Of a stretch of DNA of 64,000 nucleotides, positions 30,721-39,577 are shown piece by piece; positions within the stretch are counted from its first letter, which is position 1; every line of letters begins with the position of its first letter. Both the position numbers and the translations under genes were made by a program. Origin of the DNA: Pseudoxanthomonas koreensis_A. Lineage in GTDB: Bacteria > Pseudomonadota > Gammaproteobacteria > Xanthomonadales > Xanthomonadaceae. Where the stretch lies: assembly GCF_041890415.1 (NCBI RefSeq), contig NZ_CP169056.1, positions 310,001-374,000 of the forward strand, in the 5' to 3' direction. Below the pieces are notes generated by a model, which had not been told where the DNA came from, searched no databases, and was given only the letters and a program-made list of their open reading frames with translations.

Positions 30721-31116
30721 ATGAACGAACCTAGCTTCGCACAATTCCGCGTGTGCCTGTATGCGCTGGCGCTCGCTTTCGCGTTGCCGGCCATGGCCCT
30801 GGCCCAGGCCCTGCCCGAGGTGCAGCAGGCCGAGCAGGCGATCCTGCAGGCCCAGCAGGCCGATGCCGACCACTACGCCCCGGACCTGCTCGAAGGCGCC
30901 CGCCAGACCCTGGTCCAGGCCCAGCTCGCGGCCGCGTCGCGCAGCCGCAGCGAGCGACGCCAGGCACCGGCCCTGGCGGCCCGCGCTGCCGTCGACGCCG
31001 ACCTGGCGCGGGTGCGCAGCGAGCAGGCCAGCATCGAAACCGGCCTGTTGCAGCGCCGCAATGAAATTGCCGAGTTGAACAGGCGGCTGGGCCAGCACGG
31101 GGAGGGCGCGCCATGA
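30721..31116 (+). CDS. DUF4398-family exported protein
   Basis: A 131-residue protein with a signal peptide (about 1-30, ALALAFALPAMALAQA) followed by a single alanine- and glutamine-rich helical domain (EVQQAEQAILQAQQADADHYAPDLLEGARQTL), the DUF4398 pattern. The start was taken at ATG 30721 because an upstream in-frame ATG at 30655 adds no signal-like sequence. Its stop overlaps the ATG of the next gene by 4 bases. DUF4398 proteins are found in the periplasm of many proteobacteria, with unknown function. Confidence 0.82.
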   Translation: MNEPSFAQFRVCLYALALAFALPAMALAQALPEVQQAEQAILQAQQADADHYAPDLLEGARQTLVQAQLAAASRSRSERRQAPALAARAAVDADLARVRSEQASIETGLLQRRNEIAELNRRLGQHGEGAP

Positions 31117-32012
31117 ACACTCTTTCAAGGACCCTCTGCGCAGCGGTGCTGGGCGCCGGCCTGCTGGGCCTGGCCGCGGCGCCGGCGCGGGCGGCAGACG
31201 ATGCCGATGTCACCCGGCTGCAGGCGCGCCTGGCCGCGCTGCAGGACGACCCGGCCCTGGCACGCGCCGGGCTGTACGAGCGGATGGATGCGCAGCGCGC
31301 CCTGGTGGCGCTTTCCAAGGCCCGCCGCAGCGAGCGGCCCGAGGCGCTGTACCTGGCCGAACGACGGCTCGAGATTGCCGAGCTGGCCGCCGCCAACGAG
31401 GCCGCCCGGGCCGAGCTGGTGCGGCTGGACCTGCGGCGCAGCGAACTGCTGCTGGCGGCAAGCCGGCGCGAGGCCGAGCATGCGCGCCGCGAAAGCGAGC
31501 GCCTGCGCATCCAGGCCCAGATCCAGGCCGAGGAGGCCGAGCGCCTGCGCATCGCCGCCGAAGCCGAAGCGGCCGCGCGCAGCGAAGTCGAACAGGCGCT
31601 GGGCAAGGCCACCGGACGCCAGGTTGCGCAGCTGAGCGCGGCGCGGCGCAAGGAGGCCGGGTTGGCGCGCCAGGAGGCCGAGCTGGTGTCCGGAAGCAAG
31701 TTGCCGGCGTCGCGCTTCGAGGGCCAGCGCGAAGTGTTCACCCTGCCTGGGTCCGCCTATGCCCCCGGCAAGTCCAGCCTGAGCGGTTCGGGTACATCGG
31801 CGGCCGCCGCGCTGGCGGCGTACCTGCAGATCGGCAAGGGCCAGGCGCGGGTGGTGGCCTGGGGCAACGACGCCAAGCTTGCCCAGGCCCGTGCCGCCGC
31901 GCTGCGTGATGCCCTGGTCGCCGGCGGCGTGCCCGCCGCGCGGATCAAGGCCGAGCGCAAGGCGGGGGCGGCCAGCAACGCCCGCGCCGCCGAGGTCAGC
32001 GTCGACCTGTAG
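31113..32012 (+). CDS. Exported coiled-coil protein with degenerate OmpA-like C-terminus
   Basis: A 299-residue protein with a signal peptide (about 1-28, VLGAGLLGLAAAPARAADD), a DUF4398-like helical part (to about 110), a long Glu/Arg/Ala coiled coil (about 110-200), and a C-terminal alpha/beta region (FTLPGSAYAPGKSSLSGSGTSAAAALAAYL ... ALRDALVAGGVPAARI) resembling an OmpA peptidoglycan-binding domain in which the usual charged ligand-binding residues are changed. It is translationally coupled to the preceding DUF4398 gene. A joint envelope role is likely, but the function is unknown. Confidence 0.8.
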   Translation: MNTLSRTLCAAVLGAGLLGLAAAPARAADDADVTRLQARLAALQDDPALARAGLYERMDAQRALVALSKARRSERPEALYLAERRLEIAELAAANEAARAELVRLDLRRSELLLAASRREAEHARRESERLRIQAQIQAEEAERLRIAAEAEAAARSEVEQALGKATGRQVAQLSAARRKEAGLARQEAELVSGSKLPASRFEGQREVFTLPGSAYAPGKSSLSGSGTSAAAALAAYLQIGKGQARVVAWGNDAKLAQARAAALRDALVAGGVPAARIKAERKAGAASNARAAEVSVDL

Positions 32013-32042
32013 CGGCACGCAGTATCGGGATGCATGCACAGC

Positions 32043-32076
32043 ATGCAGTCACCGCATGCAGTCACGGCATGAGTTG
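32043..32076 (+). repeat. Short direct repeat GCATGCAGTCAC
   Basis: Two adjacent copies of GCATGCAGTCAC plus a partial third (GCATGA) lie just after the 299-residue protein gene, preceded by GATGCATGCACA. Together they make a CATGC-rich stretch. No function assigned. Confidence 0.6.
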
Positions 32077-32144
32077 CGGCGGGCATGCACCCGCCAGGGC
32101 GGCGGCGGATCCGATGCCGCCACCGCCCGGACCAGCGTCAGCCG

Positions 32145-32360
32145 TCAGTGATCGCGGTCGTAGATGCGCAGCAGGCGCTGCTTGGCCACCAGCTTCTCGC
32201 GCTTCATCTGGCCAAGCGTGTTGGTGTCGATCGGCAGTACGCCGAGTTCGGCATCCATCACTTTCTTGTTCAGCAGCTTGTGGCGCTGGTAGAGCTGCTT
32301 GAACTCCGGATCGCGCTTCATCAACGCGTCGATCTGGTCCTGCGGTTGCCCTTCGAACAT
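32145..32360 (-). CDS. DUF465 (YdcH-like) small protein
   Basis: A 71-residue helical-hairpin protein of the DUF465 family: two charged helices (IDALMKRDPEFKQLYQRHKLLNKKVMDAELG and LGQMKREKLVAKQRLLRIYDRD). A strong ribosome site AGGAGGT (plus 32367-32373) is 6 bases from the ATG. Such proteins are abundant in proteobacteria and have no settled role. It is convergent with the gene pair at 30721-32012. Confidence 0.88.
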   Translation of the reverse strand: MFEGQPQDQIDALMKRDPEFKQLYQRHKLLNKKVMDAELGVLPIDTNTLGQMKREKLVAKQRLLRIYDRDH

Positions 32361-32420
32361 GTATCCACCTCCTGGGAGTGGCGCGTCCGTTGCAGGGGCC
32401 GCCGGCCTGCCTGGCCGGCG

Positions 32421-32457
32421 GAAAACGAAACGCCCCGAACCTTGCGGCCGGGGCGTT
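32421..32457 (-). terminator. Rho-independent terminator, minus strand
   Basis: Perfect 9-bp arms AACGCCCCG (32429-32437) and CGGGGCGTT (32449-32457), with an 11-base loop. On the minus strand it is followed by TTTCGTTTTCC. It ends a minus-strand transcript that cannot come from any annotated protein gene, since none lies between it and the divergent gene at 32874. Confidence 0.8.
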
Positions 32458-32601
32458 CTGGTGGAGCGGGTCCGATGCGGGTGGCTCTGCCGGACACCAC
32501 CGGTCGGGCTGCGAAACCCGGCGGCGGTCTCCTGTGGCGGAACGGATGGCTGCATCGGGCAGTGGCTCCGGTCATCCGGAAGGCGGAAGCACCCTCCGGA
32601 T
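32421..32601 (-). ncRNA. Candidate small RNA, about 180 nt
   Basis: A minus-strand promoter-like pair, TTGCCG (plus 32630-32635) and TAGGGT (32607-32612), is spaced by exactly 17 bases and predicts a start near 32600. The RNA would begin with a hairpin (ATCCGGA 32595-32601 with TCCGGAT 32574-32580) and end at the terminator at 32421-32457. No open reading frame or ribosome site is visible. It does not match the conserved blocks of tmRNA, 6S RNA, SRP RNA or RNase P RNA that I can recall. Prediction only. Confidence 0.4.
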
Positions 32602-32803
32602 AATCGACCCTACTCCAGCCATCAAGTGGCGGCAAGCGGCCATCGACGGATTTGCGACCGGCGCGCGTGCAGGTCCCATGACACGCCGAGACTGGCCAGG
32701 CCCGCAACGCATTCGCGCAGCCCGCAGCCGCACTGCGCGTGCCTCCATGGCGTTGCCTCGGCACCGGCGATCGCCGGCGATACGGGCGTTCGCGCTGCGC
32801 CAC

Positions 32804-32833
32804 CTGACGCCGATGGCTGTTCCGGCGGATAAT
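32804..32833 (+). promoter_or_regulatory. Likely promoter of cystathionine beta-synthase
   Basis: -35 CTGACG (32804-32809) and -10 GATAAT (32828-32833) with an 18-base spacer. The predicted start gives a leader of about 35 nt. A second copy of GGATAATCGA occurs at 32598-32607 without a matching -35. Confidence 0.55.
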
Positions 32834-32873
32834 CGAGGTTCCGCCGCCTTTTCGCGGCCACGTCACCGGAGCG

Positions 32874-34253
<1,380 letters not shown>

Positions 34254-34277
34254 CCCCGTTCGACCGTGTGCCCGCCC

Positions 34278-34632
34278 CGTGTAGGAGCCCGTCTTGCGGG
34301 CGACCTCGCAGCACGTAACGACCTCCGCGCGTCACGCCTCGCAGCACGTAACGACCTCCACCGCGTCACCCCTCGCCGCGGTCGCCGGCAAGGCCGGCTC
34401 CTACAGGAGGCGTTCCGGAGCCCATGTCCGTTGCAGGAGCCTCGTCTTGCGGAGGTGTTGTAGGAGCCGTCTTGCGGGCGACCTCGCAGCACGTAACGAC
34501 CTCCACCGCGTCACCCCTCGCCGCACGTCACGACCTCCACCGCGTCACCCCTCGCCGCGGTCGCCGGCAAGGCCGGCTCCTACAGGAGGACCTGCGGGCA
34601 TGCCGGTCGCCGGCAAGGCCGGCTCCTACAGG
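34278..34632. repeat. Dense cluster of REP-like units and longer composite repeats
   Basis: At least six REP-like units in both orientations fill 355 bases: forward type at 34278-34302 and 34459-34482 (one base shorter), a degraded copy near 34432-34450, and reverse type (gtcgccggcaaggccggctcctaca) near 34380-34404, 34559-34583 and 34606-34630. Between them a longer unit containing gcagcacgtaacgacctccaccgcgtcacccctcgccg is repeated two to three times. The array sits between the convergent cbs and T2SS-associated lipoprotein genes. Units are unequal and lack spacer uniformity, so it is not a CRISPR array. Confidence 0.85.
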
Positions 34633-34647
34633 TGCCCGCCCAGCGTG

Positions 34648-35187
34648 TCAGCGGCCCTTGGCTTCGCTGAGCAGCTTGCACTGCACATTGACGCCGTCGC
34701 GGCCGGCGGTGTTCAGGGTGTCCCAGTAAAAGTCGCAGGCCAGCAGGTTGTTCGGGGTGCTCTTGCGCCCGGAGGTGGTGTTCACCATCACCTGCGGCTG
34801 GCCGATGATCTGGTCCAGGCGGCTGCGGTCCACCGCTGATTCGGGCAATTCCACCGCGCCGCTGCCATCAAGCTCGAACACCTTCTTGCCCAGTTCGATC
34901 ATGCCCAGCTCGTTCGGCGCCAGGGTGGCACCCGGCGCAGGGTCACCGCCATAGATCACTTCCACCCGCACGGTCTCGCCGCTGGACTTGAGCGACTGTT
35001 CCGCGGTTGGCGACAGGGTCACGTTTACCTTGAGCGCGACGACCTCCTGCGGCGGGGCAGGTGCCTGCTCCTGGGTCGCAGCGGCAGCCGCGAGCTCCTG
35101 GGTGTCGTCGTCTTCGGCTTCGCGCCGGGCGCAACCGGTGGCGACCAGGGCAAGCATCAGGCAAAGCGTGGCGGTTCTTGCGTTCAT
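34648..35187 (-). CDS. Lipoprotein at the end of the type II secretion operon
   Basis: A 179-residue lipoprotein: lipobox LVATGC with Cys19 as the lipidated residue, an Ala/Gln/Pro-rich linker to about 50, then a beta-rich domain (VVALKVNVTLSPTAEQSLKSSG ... VRVEVIYGGDPAPGA) and two further cysteines near the C-terminus (LLACDFYWD and VNVQCKLL) that may form a disulfide. It follows gspD by 17 bases. A pilotin role for the secretin is suggested by position, but the protein does not resemble known GspS/AspS, so this is only a hypothesis. Confidence 0.75.
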   Translation of the reverse strand: MNARTATLCLMLALVATGCARREAEDDDTQELAAAAATQEQAPAPPQEVVALKVNVTLSPTAEQSLKSSGETVRVEVIYGGDPAPGATLAPNELGMIELGKKVFELDGSGAVELPESAVDRSRLDQIIGQPQVMVNTTSGRKSTPNNLLACDFYWDTLNTAGRDGVNVQCKLLSEAKGR

Positions 35188-35204
35188 GGCGGGGGCCTGG
35201 ATGG

Positions 35205-37385
35205 TCAGGGATTCACGGGGGTAAAGGGCTGCGGCAGCGCCGCCGGCGGATACGGGGCGGGCGCCGCACCCGGTACGGGTTGAGGCCCGAGCGCGCGGTC
35301 GAGGTCGAGCAGGTCGAAGCGCTCGATCACCGCCTGGCTCAGCTCGGTCGCGCGCTCGTCGCTCTCCACGATGTAGGGGACGATGATCAGGACCAGCTCG
35401 GTGCGGTTCTTCTTGACCGACTTGTTCTTGAACAGGCTGCCCAGCAACGGCACGTCCTTGAGCCCGGGGATGCCCGAATCGGTATCGGTCCTGCGGTCGG
35501 AGATCAGGCCCGCCATCACCACCGAGCCACCGTCGCGCAGGCTCAACGACGTGTTGAGGCTGCGATTGAAGATCGACGGCGAATTGGCGGTGGCGCCATC
35601 GTCCATGGGCAACGCCTCGCTGACCTCCTGGCTGATGTCCAGGTCGATGCGGTCGTCCGAGTACACCGTCGGCTTGATCTTGAGGATGATGCCGGTCTTG
35701 CGGTACTGGATCGACTGCAGCAGGTTGGTGCTGCCCTCGGTCTGCTGGTTCGAGGTGGTGGTCATCGTCACCGTCGGCACTTCGGTGCCCACGTCGATGT
35801 TGGCCTCGTTGCCGCTTTTCACCAGCAGTCGGGGCGTGGACAGGATGCTCACCCGGTTGTCGTTGGCGAAGGCGGTCAGCGCGGCCCGGTTCTGTCCGGC
35901 CACGTCCAGCAGGTAGGTCAGTCCGCCGCCGGAAGCGCCCGGCGAGGACCCGCCCGAACCGGTGCCCTTGAAGATGCTGCCGTCGAAGCGCCCGAAGCCG
36001 CCCTTGGCGAACCAGCTCAGGCCGTATTCGTTGTCGTCGTTGAGGGTGACTTCGGCGATCGTCACCTCGATCATCACCTGCCGCGGTGCCCGGTCCATCT
36101 GCTTGATCAGGGTCATCAGGCGTTCCCATTGCGCCGGGTCGCCCTGGTAGATCAGTGCATTGCGCGGCTCGTCCACCATGATCCCGGAGATGATTCCCGA
36201 CCCGGACGAGGAGCGGTTGGCGGTGGGTGCGGCCGCTGCATCACTCGCCCCGGCCGCTGCCGTGGCCGCGGCACTGGAGCTCTGCTGCTGGCTGCGGATG
36301 CTGGAGGTCAGGACATCGGCAATGTCCTTGGCCTTGGTGTTGCGCACCTGGTAATAGAACATCGACTGGGTGCCGGCGCGCTGGCTTGGCCGGTCCAGTT
36401 CGCGCGCCCAGGCCACCGCGTAATCCATGGTTTCCTGGCTGGAGGCGAACACGATCACCGAGTTGGCCGTGGCGATCGGCAGCACGATCACGCTTGAAGG
36501 CGAGCCGGCCGTGCGGTTGGCACTGTAACCCTGCAGGTTGAGCACTTCGGTCAGCCGCGCGGACAGCTCCTCGGCCGACAGGAACGCCGGCTCCAGGCGG
36601 GTGCTGATGCGACCGCGCATCAGCGGGCGGTCGAACACGCGCAGCGCCTCGATGGCCTGGCGCACCTGGCTGGGGCGGCCGTTGATGAGCACCGCGTTGC
36701 GCGCGGTTTCCTCGGTCACCTTGAGTTCGGAACCGAACAGGGTGTTGAGCCAGCGCACCGCATCACCGCTGCGGATGACTTCCAGCTCGATCATCTGGAA
36801 GATCGGGCGATGGCTCACCGGCACGTTGGGCAGGGCCTTGCCGCTGATGATCAGCGGCGGCACGGCCGAGCCGCCCTTGGGTGCAAGCCGCAGGTTCACC
36901 AGCTTGCCTTCCACGCTGACCGCCACGCCGTATTCGGCCAGCACCTGGCGGGTGAGGTCGAACAGCTCGGCCGGGCGCATGCTGTCGGCGGCATTGAGCG
37001 TCACCAGCTCCTGCAGCGAGGCGACCTGCGGCTCGATATTGACGCTCAACCCGAGGATGTTGCCGAACACTTCGTTGGCCAGTACCGGCACCGGCAGGTC
37101 CTGCACGTTCACGCTTACCGGGGTGGTGCCCAGCGGCGGCGTGGCATCGCCGCTGTCCAGGCTGGCGCTGGCGCTGCCCGGCATGTTCACCCGCGGGGTC
37201 ACGGTCTGGACCAGCTCGGTGGGCCCGGTCTGGTTGCCTACCGGTGCGGCCTCCAGCGACGCCGCGGGCTTGGCCGGCAACTCCAGTGGCGCGGGCACCG
37301 TGACCTTCTGCGCGGTACTGGCGCACCCGGCCAGAAGGGTGATGGCGAAGACGGTCAGGCCGATCGCACTGCGGGACGGGATCAT
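35205..37385 (-). CDS. gspD: Type II secretion secretin GspD
   Basis: A 726-residue outer-membrane secretin with a lipoprotein signal (TLLAGC, Cys19), unlike most GspD, so it may anchor itself. N-domains follow (N0/N1 about 90-270, with SVNVQDLPVPVLANEVFGNILG and RNAVLINGRPSQVRQAIEAL), then a Gly/Ser/Ala-rich loop (SSSAAATAAAGASDAAAAP) in N3. The C-terminal secretin domain shows NDNRVSILSTPRLLVKSGNEANIDVGTEVP and SIFNRSLNTSLSLRDGGSVVMAGLI, ending GIPGLKDVPLLGSLF. It forms the 15-mer outer-membrane channel of the T2SS. Last structural gene of the minus arm. Confidence 0.94.
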   Translation of the reverse strand: MIPSRSAIGLTVFAITLLAGCASTAQKVTVPAPLELPAKPAASLEAAPVGNQTGPTELVQTVTPRVNMPGSASASLDSGDATPPLGTTPVSVNVQDLPVPVLANEVFGNILGLSVNIEPQVASLQELVTLNAADSMRPAELFDLTRQVLAEYGVAVSVEGKLVNLRLAPKGGSAVPPLIISGKALPNVPVSHRPIFQMIELEVIRSGDAVRWLNTLFGSELKVTEETARNAVLINGRPSQVRQAIEALRVFDRPLMRGRISTRLEPAFLSAEELSARLTEVLNLQGYSANRTAGSPSSVIVLPIATANSVIVFASSQETMDYAVAWARELDRPSQRAGTQSMFYYQVRNTKAKDIADVLTSSIRSQQQSSSAAATAAAGASDAAAAPTANRSSSGSGIISGIMVDEPRNALIYQGDPAQWERLMTLIKQMDRAPRQVMIEVTIAEVTLNDDNEYGLSWFAKGGFGRFDGSIFKGTGSGGSSPGASGGGLTYLLDVAGQNRAALTAFANDNRVSILSTPRLLVKSGNEANIDVGTEVPTVTMTTTSNQQTEGSTNLLQSIQYRKTGIILKIKPTVYSDDRIDLDISQEVSEALPMDDGATANSPSIFNRSLNTSLSLRDGGSVVMAGLISDRRTDTDSGIPGLKDVPLLGSLFKNKSVKKNRTELVLIIVPYIVESDERATELSQAVIERFDLLDLDRALGPQPVPGAAPAPYPPAALPQPFTPVNP

Positions 37386-37395
37386 CAGGCTTCCT

Positions 37396-37875
37396 CTACT
37401 CCGTATCGGGCGTGCCGGAGCTGCACTGGCCGGTACTACGGATGGGTTGGGAACGGTGGAGCTGGTAGACGAGGGTGCAGGCACCGCGCTCGACGGTCAC
37501 GGTATCGCCTTCAATGCCGGCCAGGCGGCTGCCGTCGGGCAGGGTGGCGCCAGGCTCCAGGCGGAAATTCTGCTTGTTCTTTCCTGGCGTCATCACCAGC
37601 GCCACCGGTTGCGGCGTCTGCGCAATGCCGGCCAGGCGCCAATCCTGGCGCTGCTGGCCGTCGCCGCCGGCGGTGTCCTGGCCCAGCCAGCGCAGTTGCC
37701 CTGCCTGGGTCAGCGCGTCTGCCGGCAGCCGCTCCAGGGCATTGGCGGGCAACGCCCATCCGGCCGCGCTCTCGCGATTTTTGGGGATCGGTGGCGGTGG
37801 CCATGCCGCGCCCACCGCAACGCCCGTCAGTGCGCATGCGGCAATCAGCAGCATCACCCGGCGGCGCAGGTTCAT
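37396..37875 (-). CDS. Short GspC/XpsN-like inner-membrane protein
   Basis: A 159-residue protein with one N-terminal helix (about 7-25), then a periplasmic part in which WRLAGIAQTPQPVALVMTPG, FRLEPGATLPDGSRLAGIEGDTVTVERGACTLVYQL fits the homology region (HR) of GspC proteins. There is no PDZ or coiled-coil C-terminus; GspC is normally 270-300 residues. It lies between gspM and gspD, the place of xpsN in Xanthomonas. Its role is to connect the inner-membrane platform with the secretin N0 domain. Identification rests on position and weak HR resemblance. Confidence 0.65.
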   Translation of the reverse strand: MNLRRRVMLLIAACALTGVAVGAAWPPPPIPKNRESAAGWALPANALERLPADALTQAGQLRWLGQDTAGGDGQQRQDWRLAGIAQTPQPVALVMTPGKNKQNFRLEPGATLPDGSRLAGIEGDTVTVERGACTLVYQLHRSQPIRSTGQCSSGTPDTE

Positions 37876-38471
37876 GGCGCCGCCCCGTCATCGGTCGCGG
37901 GCAGGCGGTAATACGCACTCATGGCAATCGAAGCGTTGGAGTTGCTGTCGCTGCGGATATCCAGTGATTCGATCACCACCAGGTCGCGGCCGCCTTCGAT
38001 CCTGCGCACGATGGTCAGCGCTTCGCGCGGACCCATGCTGCCGCGCAGGCTGGCGCGCACGCGCACCACTCCCGGCAATGTCTCCACCGGGGCGGTGCCT
38101 TCCACGGCGGTGCGCACCTTCTGCGGGTCCGAGGTGCTGTTGGCCAGGCTCTGCAGCCAGCTCTGCAGTGCGGCCTGTGCGGCACCCGGGGTGTTGGCCG
38201 GCGGAATCTGCGCCAGCAGCGCCTCGCGCAGCGCGGTCGACTCCCTGGCCCGCTCGAGCCACACGTCCTGGCCTTGCAGTGCCTTGATCCGGCGCAGCTT
38301 GGCCTCCTCGTCGATGGCCTGCTTCTGCGCCGCGACCCGCACCTGGTCCAGCCCCTGCAGCAGCATCAGCGTCGCCAGCACCGCGATCGCCAGCAGCGCC
38401 CAGCGCAGCCATGGCGCGGCTTCAAGCTGCCGGCGCAACTGCATCGCCACCGGAGACGCGGCAAGGTTCAT
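37872..38471 (-). CDS. gspM: Type II secretion protein GspM
   Basis: A 199-residue bitopic protein: short cytoplasmic N-terminus, one helix at about 24-44 (WLRWALLAIAVLATLMLLQGL), a periplasmic helix (EEAKLRRIKALQGQDVWLERARE) and a C-terminal ferredoxin-like domain (VVRVRASLRGSMGPREALTIVRRIEGG). It binds GspL in the inner-membrane platform. It overlaps gspL and the GspC-like gene by 4 bases each (ATGA), showing tight coupling. Confidence 0.88.
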   Translation of the reverse strand: MNLAASPVAMQLRRQLEAAPWLRWALLAIAVLATLMLLQGLDQVRVAAQKQAIDEEAKLRRIKALQGQDVWLERARESTALREALLAQIPPANTPGAAQAALQSWLQSLANSTSDPQKVRTAVEGTAPVETLPGVVRVRASLRGSMGPREALTIVRRIEGGRDLVVIESLDIRSDSNSNASIAMSAYYRLPATDDGAAP

Positions 38472-39577
38472 GGCGAGGCGGCCGTTGCGGTGTCGGCCAC
38501 GACGTTGGCGCGGATCACGACTTCGCCACTGCGGGTGAGCAGTTCGGTAGTGACGTCGGCGAACATCGGCGAGCCCTCCCAGGAGGCGACAAGTTTCTGC
38601 GGGTCGGCATCGGGCATGACCAGCGTCACTTCGATCCGCTCCGGCGTGGGTTGGTTCCACTGGCGGATCTGCCAATCGCGCCCCGGCAGCAGGCGGCGGG
38701 CCTCGGCAAGCAGGACCACGGCGCCGCGGCCCGGATGCAGCGCCAGCACCTGGCTGATGGCGGCCAGATCGCGGTCGCTGGTTTCACGCGCGGCCAGGAT
38801 CCGCTTGAGTGGTTCGTCCAGCGCCTCGGCCGCCTGGCGTGCCTGCCAGATGTCGATCCTGCTGCGCAGGATGCTGCCCAACTGCGCCGAGGCCACCAGC
38901 ACGGCCAGCAGGCCCAGCCCCAGGCCCAGCCGCGGCAGGTGCCGCTCCAGGCCGGACAACCCGGACAGCGCCATGCGGCTCTTGCCGCGGCGGCTCCAGG
39001 GCTGGCGTGCCACCGCGGCGGGCAGGGCCGATGGCACGGCCGCGCTCGCCGCGTCGGCCATTCCGGCCGATCGCAGGAAGGCCTGCCAGTCCGCCGCCGC
39101 AGGCAGCGCCGGCCACCAGCGGTCGGCCACCAGGCGGGCCTCGCGCCATACCCGCGCCTCGATGCCCTCGTTCAGTTCCAGCAGCTCGATCCCGTCATCG
39201 ACAGCGGTGCTGCCGGTGTACAGCGCCTCGGGCACGAACTCGGTCCGGCGCGCCTGCACGCCGCGCTCGGCCAGCAGTTCCAGTACCCGCGAGCGCGACC
39301 AGTACCAGGCTGCGCCGTGTCCGTCCGCTTCCCATGCCACGCCGAACTCGGGGTCGGAAAAGGGCGCCGCACGGCGCACCGCAAGGGCCGCCACGTTGCG
39401 GCGTTCCTTGTCCGGCGCCTTGCTGGCGTCAACCCGGGTGAACAGGCACAATCCCCGCCCGACCACGCACACGAGCGCGTCGGCACCGCCTCCCTCAAGC
39501 GGGCGGTTCGATTCGATCCCCAGCAGCATCCTGCGGGGCGAGAAGCGGTGTTGCAGTCGCTTCAGCCACGGCGTCAT
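38468..39577 (-). CDS. gspL: Type II secretion protein GspL
   Basis: About 369 residues: a cytoplasmic actin-like half (to about 210), one membrane helix (about 214-236, LGLGLGLLAVLVASAQLGSIL) and a periplasmic domain with ferredoxin-like end (ERIEVTLVMPDADPQKLVASWEGSPMF). It recruits the GspE ATPase to the membrane. The start is uncertain: ATG 39577 (MTPWLKRL) was chosen, a GTG at 39592 and an ATG at 39529 are alternatives. Any of them overlaps the end of gspK (35-98 bases), an unusually long overlap within this operon. Confidence 0.85.
   Translation of the reverse strand: MTPWLKRLQHRFSPRRMLLGIESNRPLEGGGADALVCVVGRGLCLFTRVDASKAPDKERRNVAALAVRRAAPFSDPEFGVAWEADGHGAAWYWSRSRVLELLAERGVQARRTEFVPEALYTGSTAVDDGIELLELNEGIEARVWREARLVADRWWPALPAAADWQAFLRSAGMADAASAAVPSALPAAVARQPWSRRGKSRMALSGLSGLERHLPRLGLGLGLLAVLVASAQLGSILRSRIDIWQARQAAEALDEPLKRILAARETSDRDLAAISQVLALHPGRGAVVLLAEARRLLPGRDWQIRQWNQPTPERIEVTLVMPDADPQKLVASWEGSPMFADVTTELLTRSGEVVIRANVVADTATAASP

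Larger units (their letters stand above)
32361..32873. other. 512-base gap between the DUF465 gene and cystathionine beta-synthase
   Basis: No protein gene is supported. The left half holds a minus-strand promoter-like pair, a strong hairpin and an intrinsic terminator that together define a candidate small RNA (32421-32601). The right end holds the likely promoter of the beta-synthase gene. The middle (about 32640-32800) shows no recognisable element. Confidence 0.7.

Noticed and set aside
32421..32601. tRNA, tmRNA, 6S, SRP or RNase P RNA
   Set aside because: A CCGCTCCACCA sequence looked like a tRNA 3' end, but no matching 5' acceptor strand, T-loop or anticodon arm was found, and the conserved blocks of the other RNAs are missing.
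34278..34632. CRISPR array
   Set aside because: Repeats are of different kinds, in both orientations and unevenly spaced, and the unit is the REP-like hairpin found all over the window; no cas genes.
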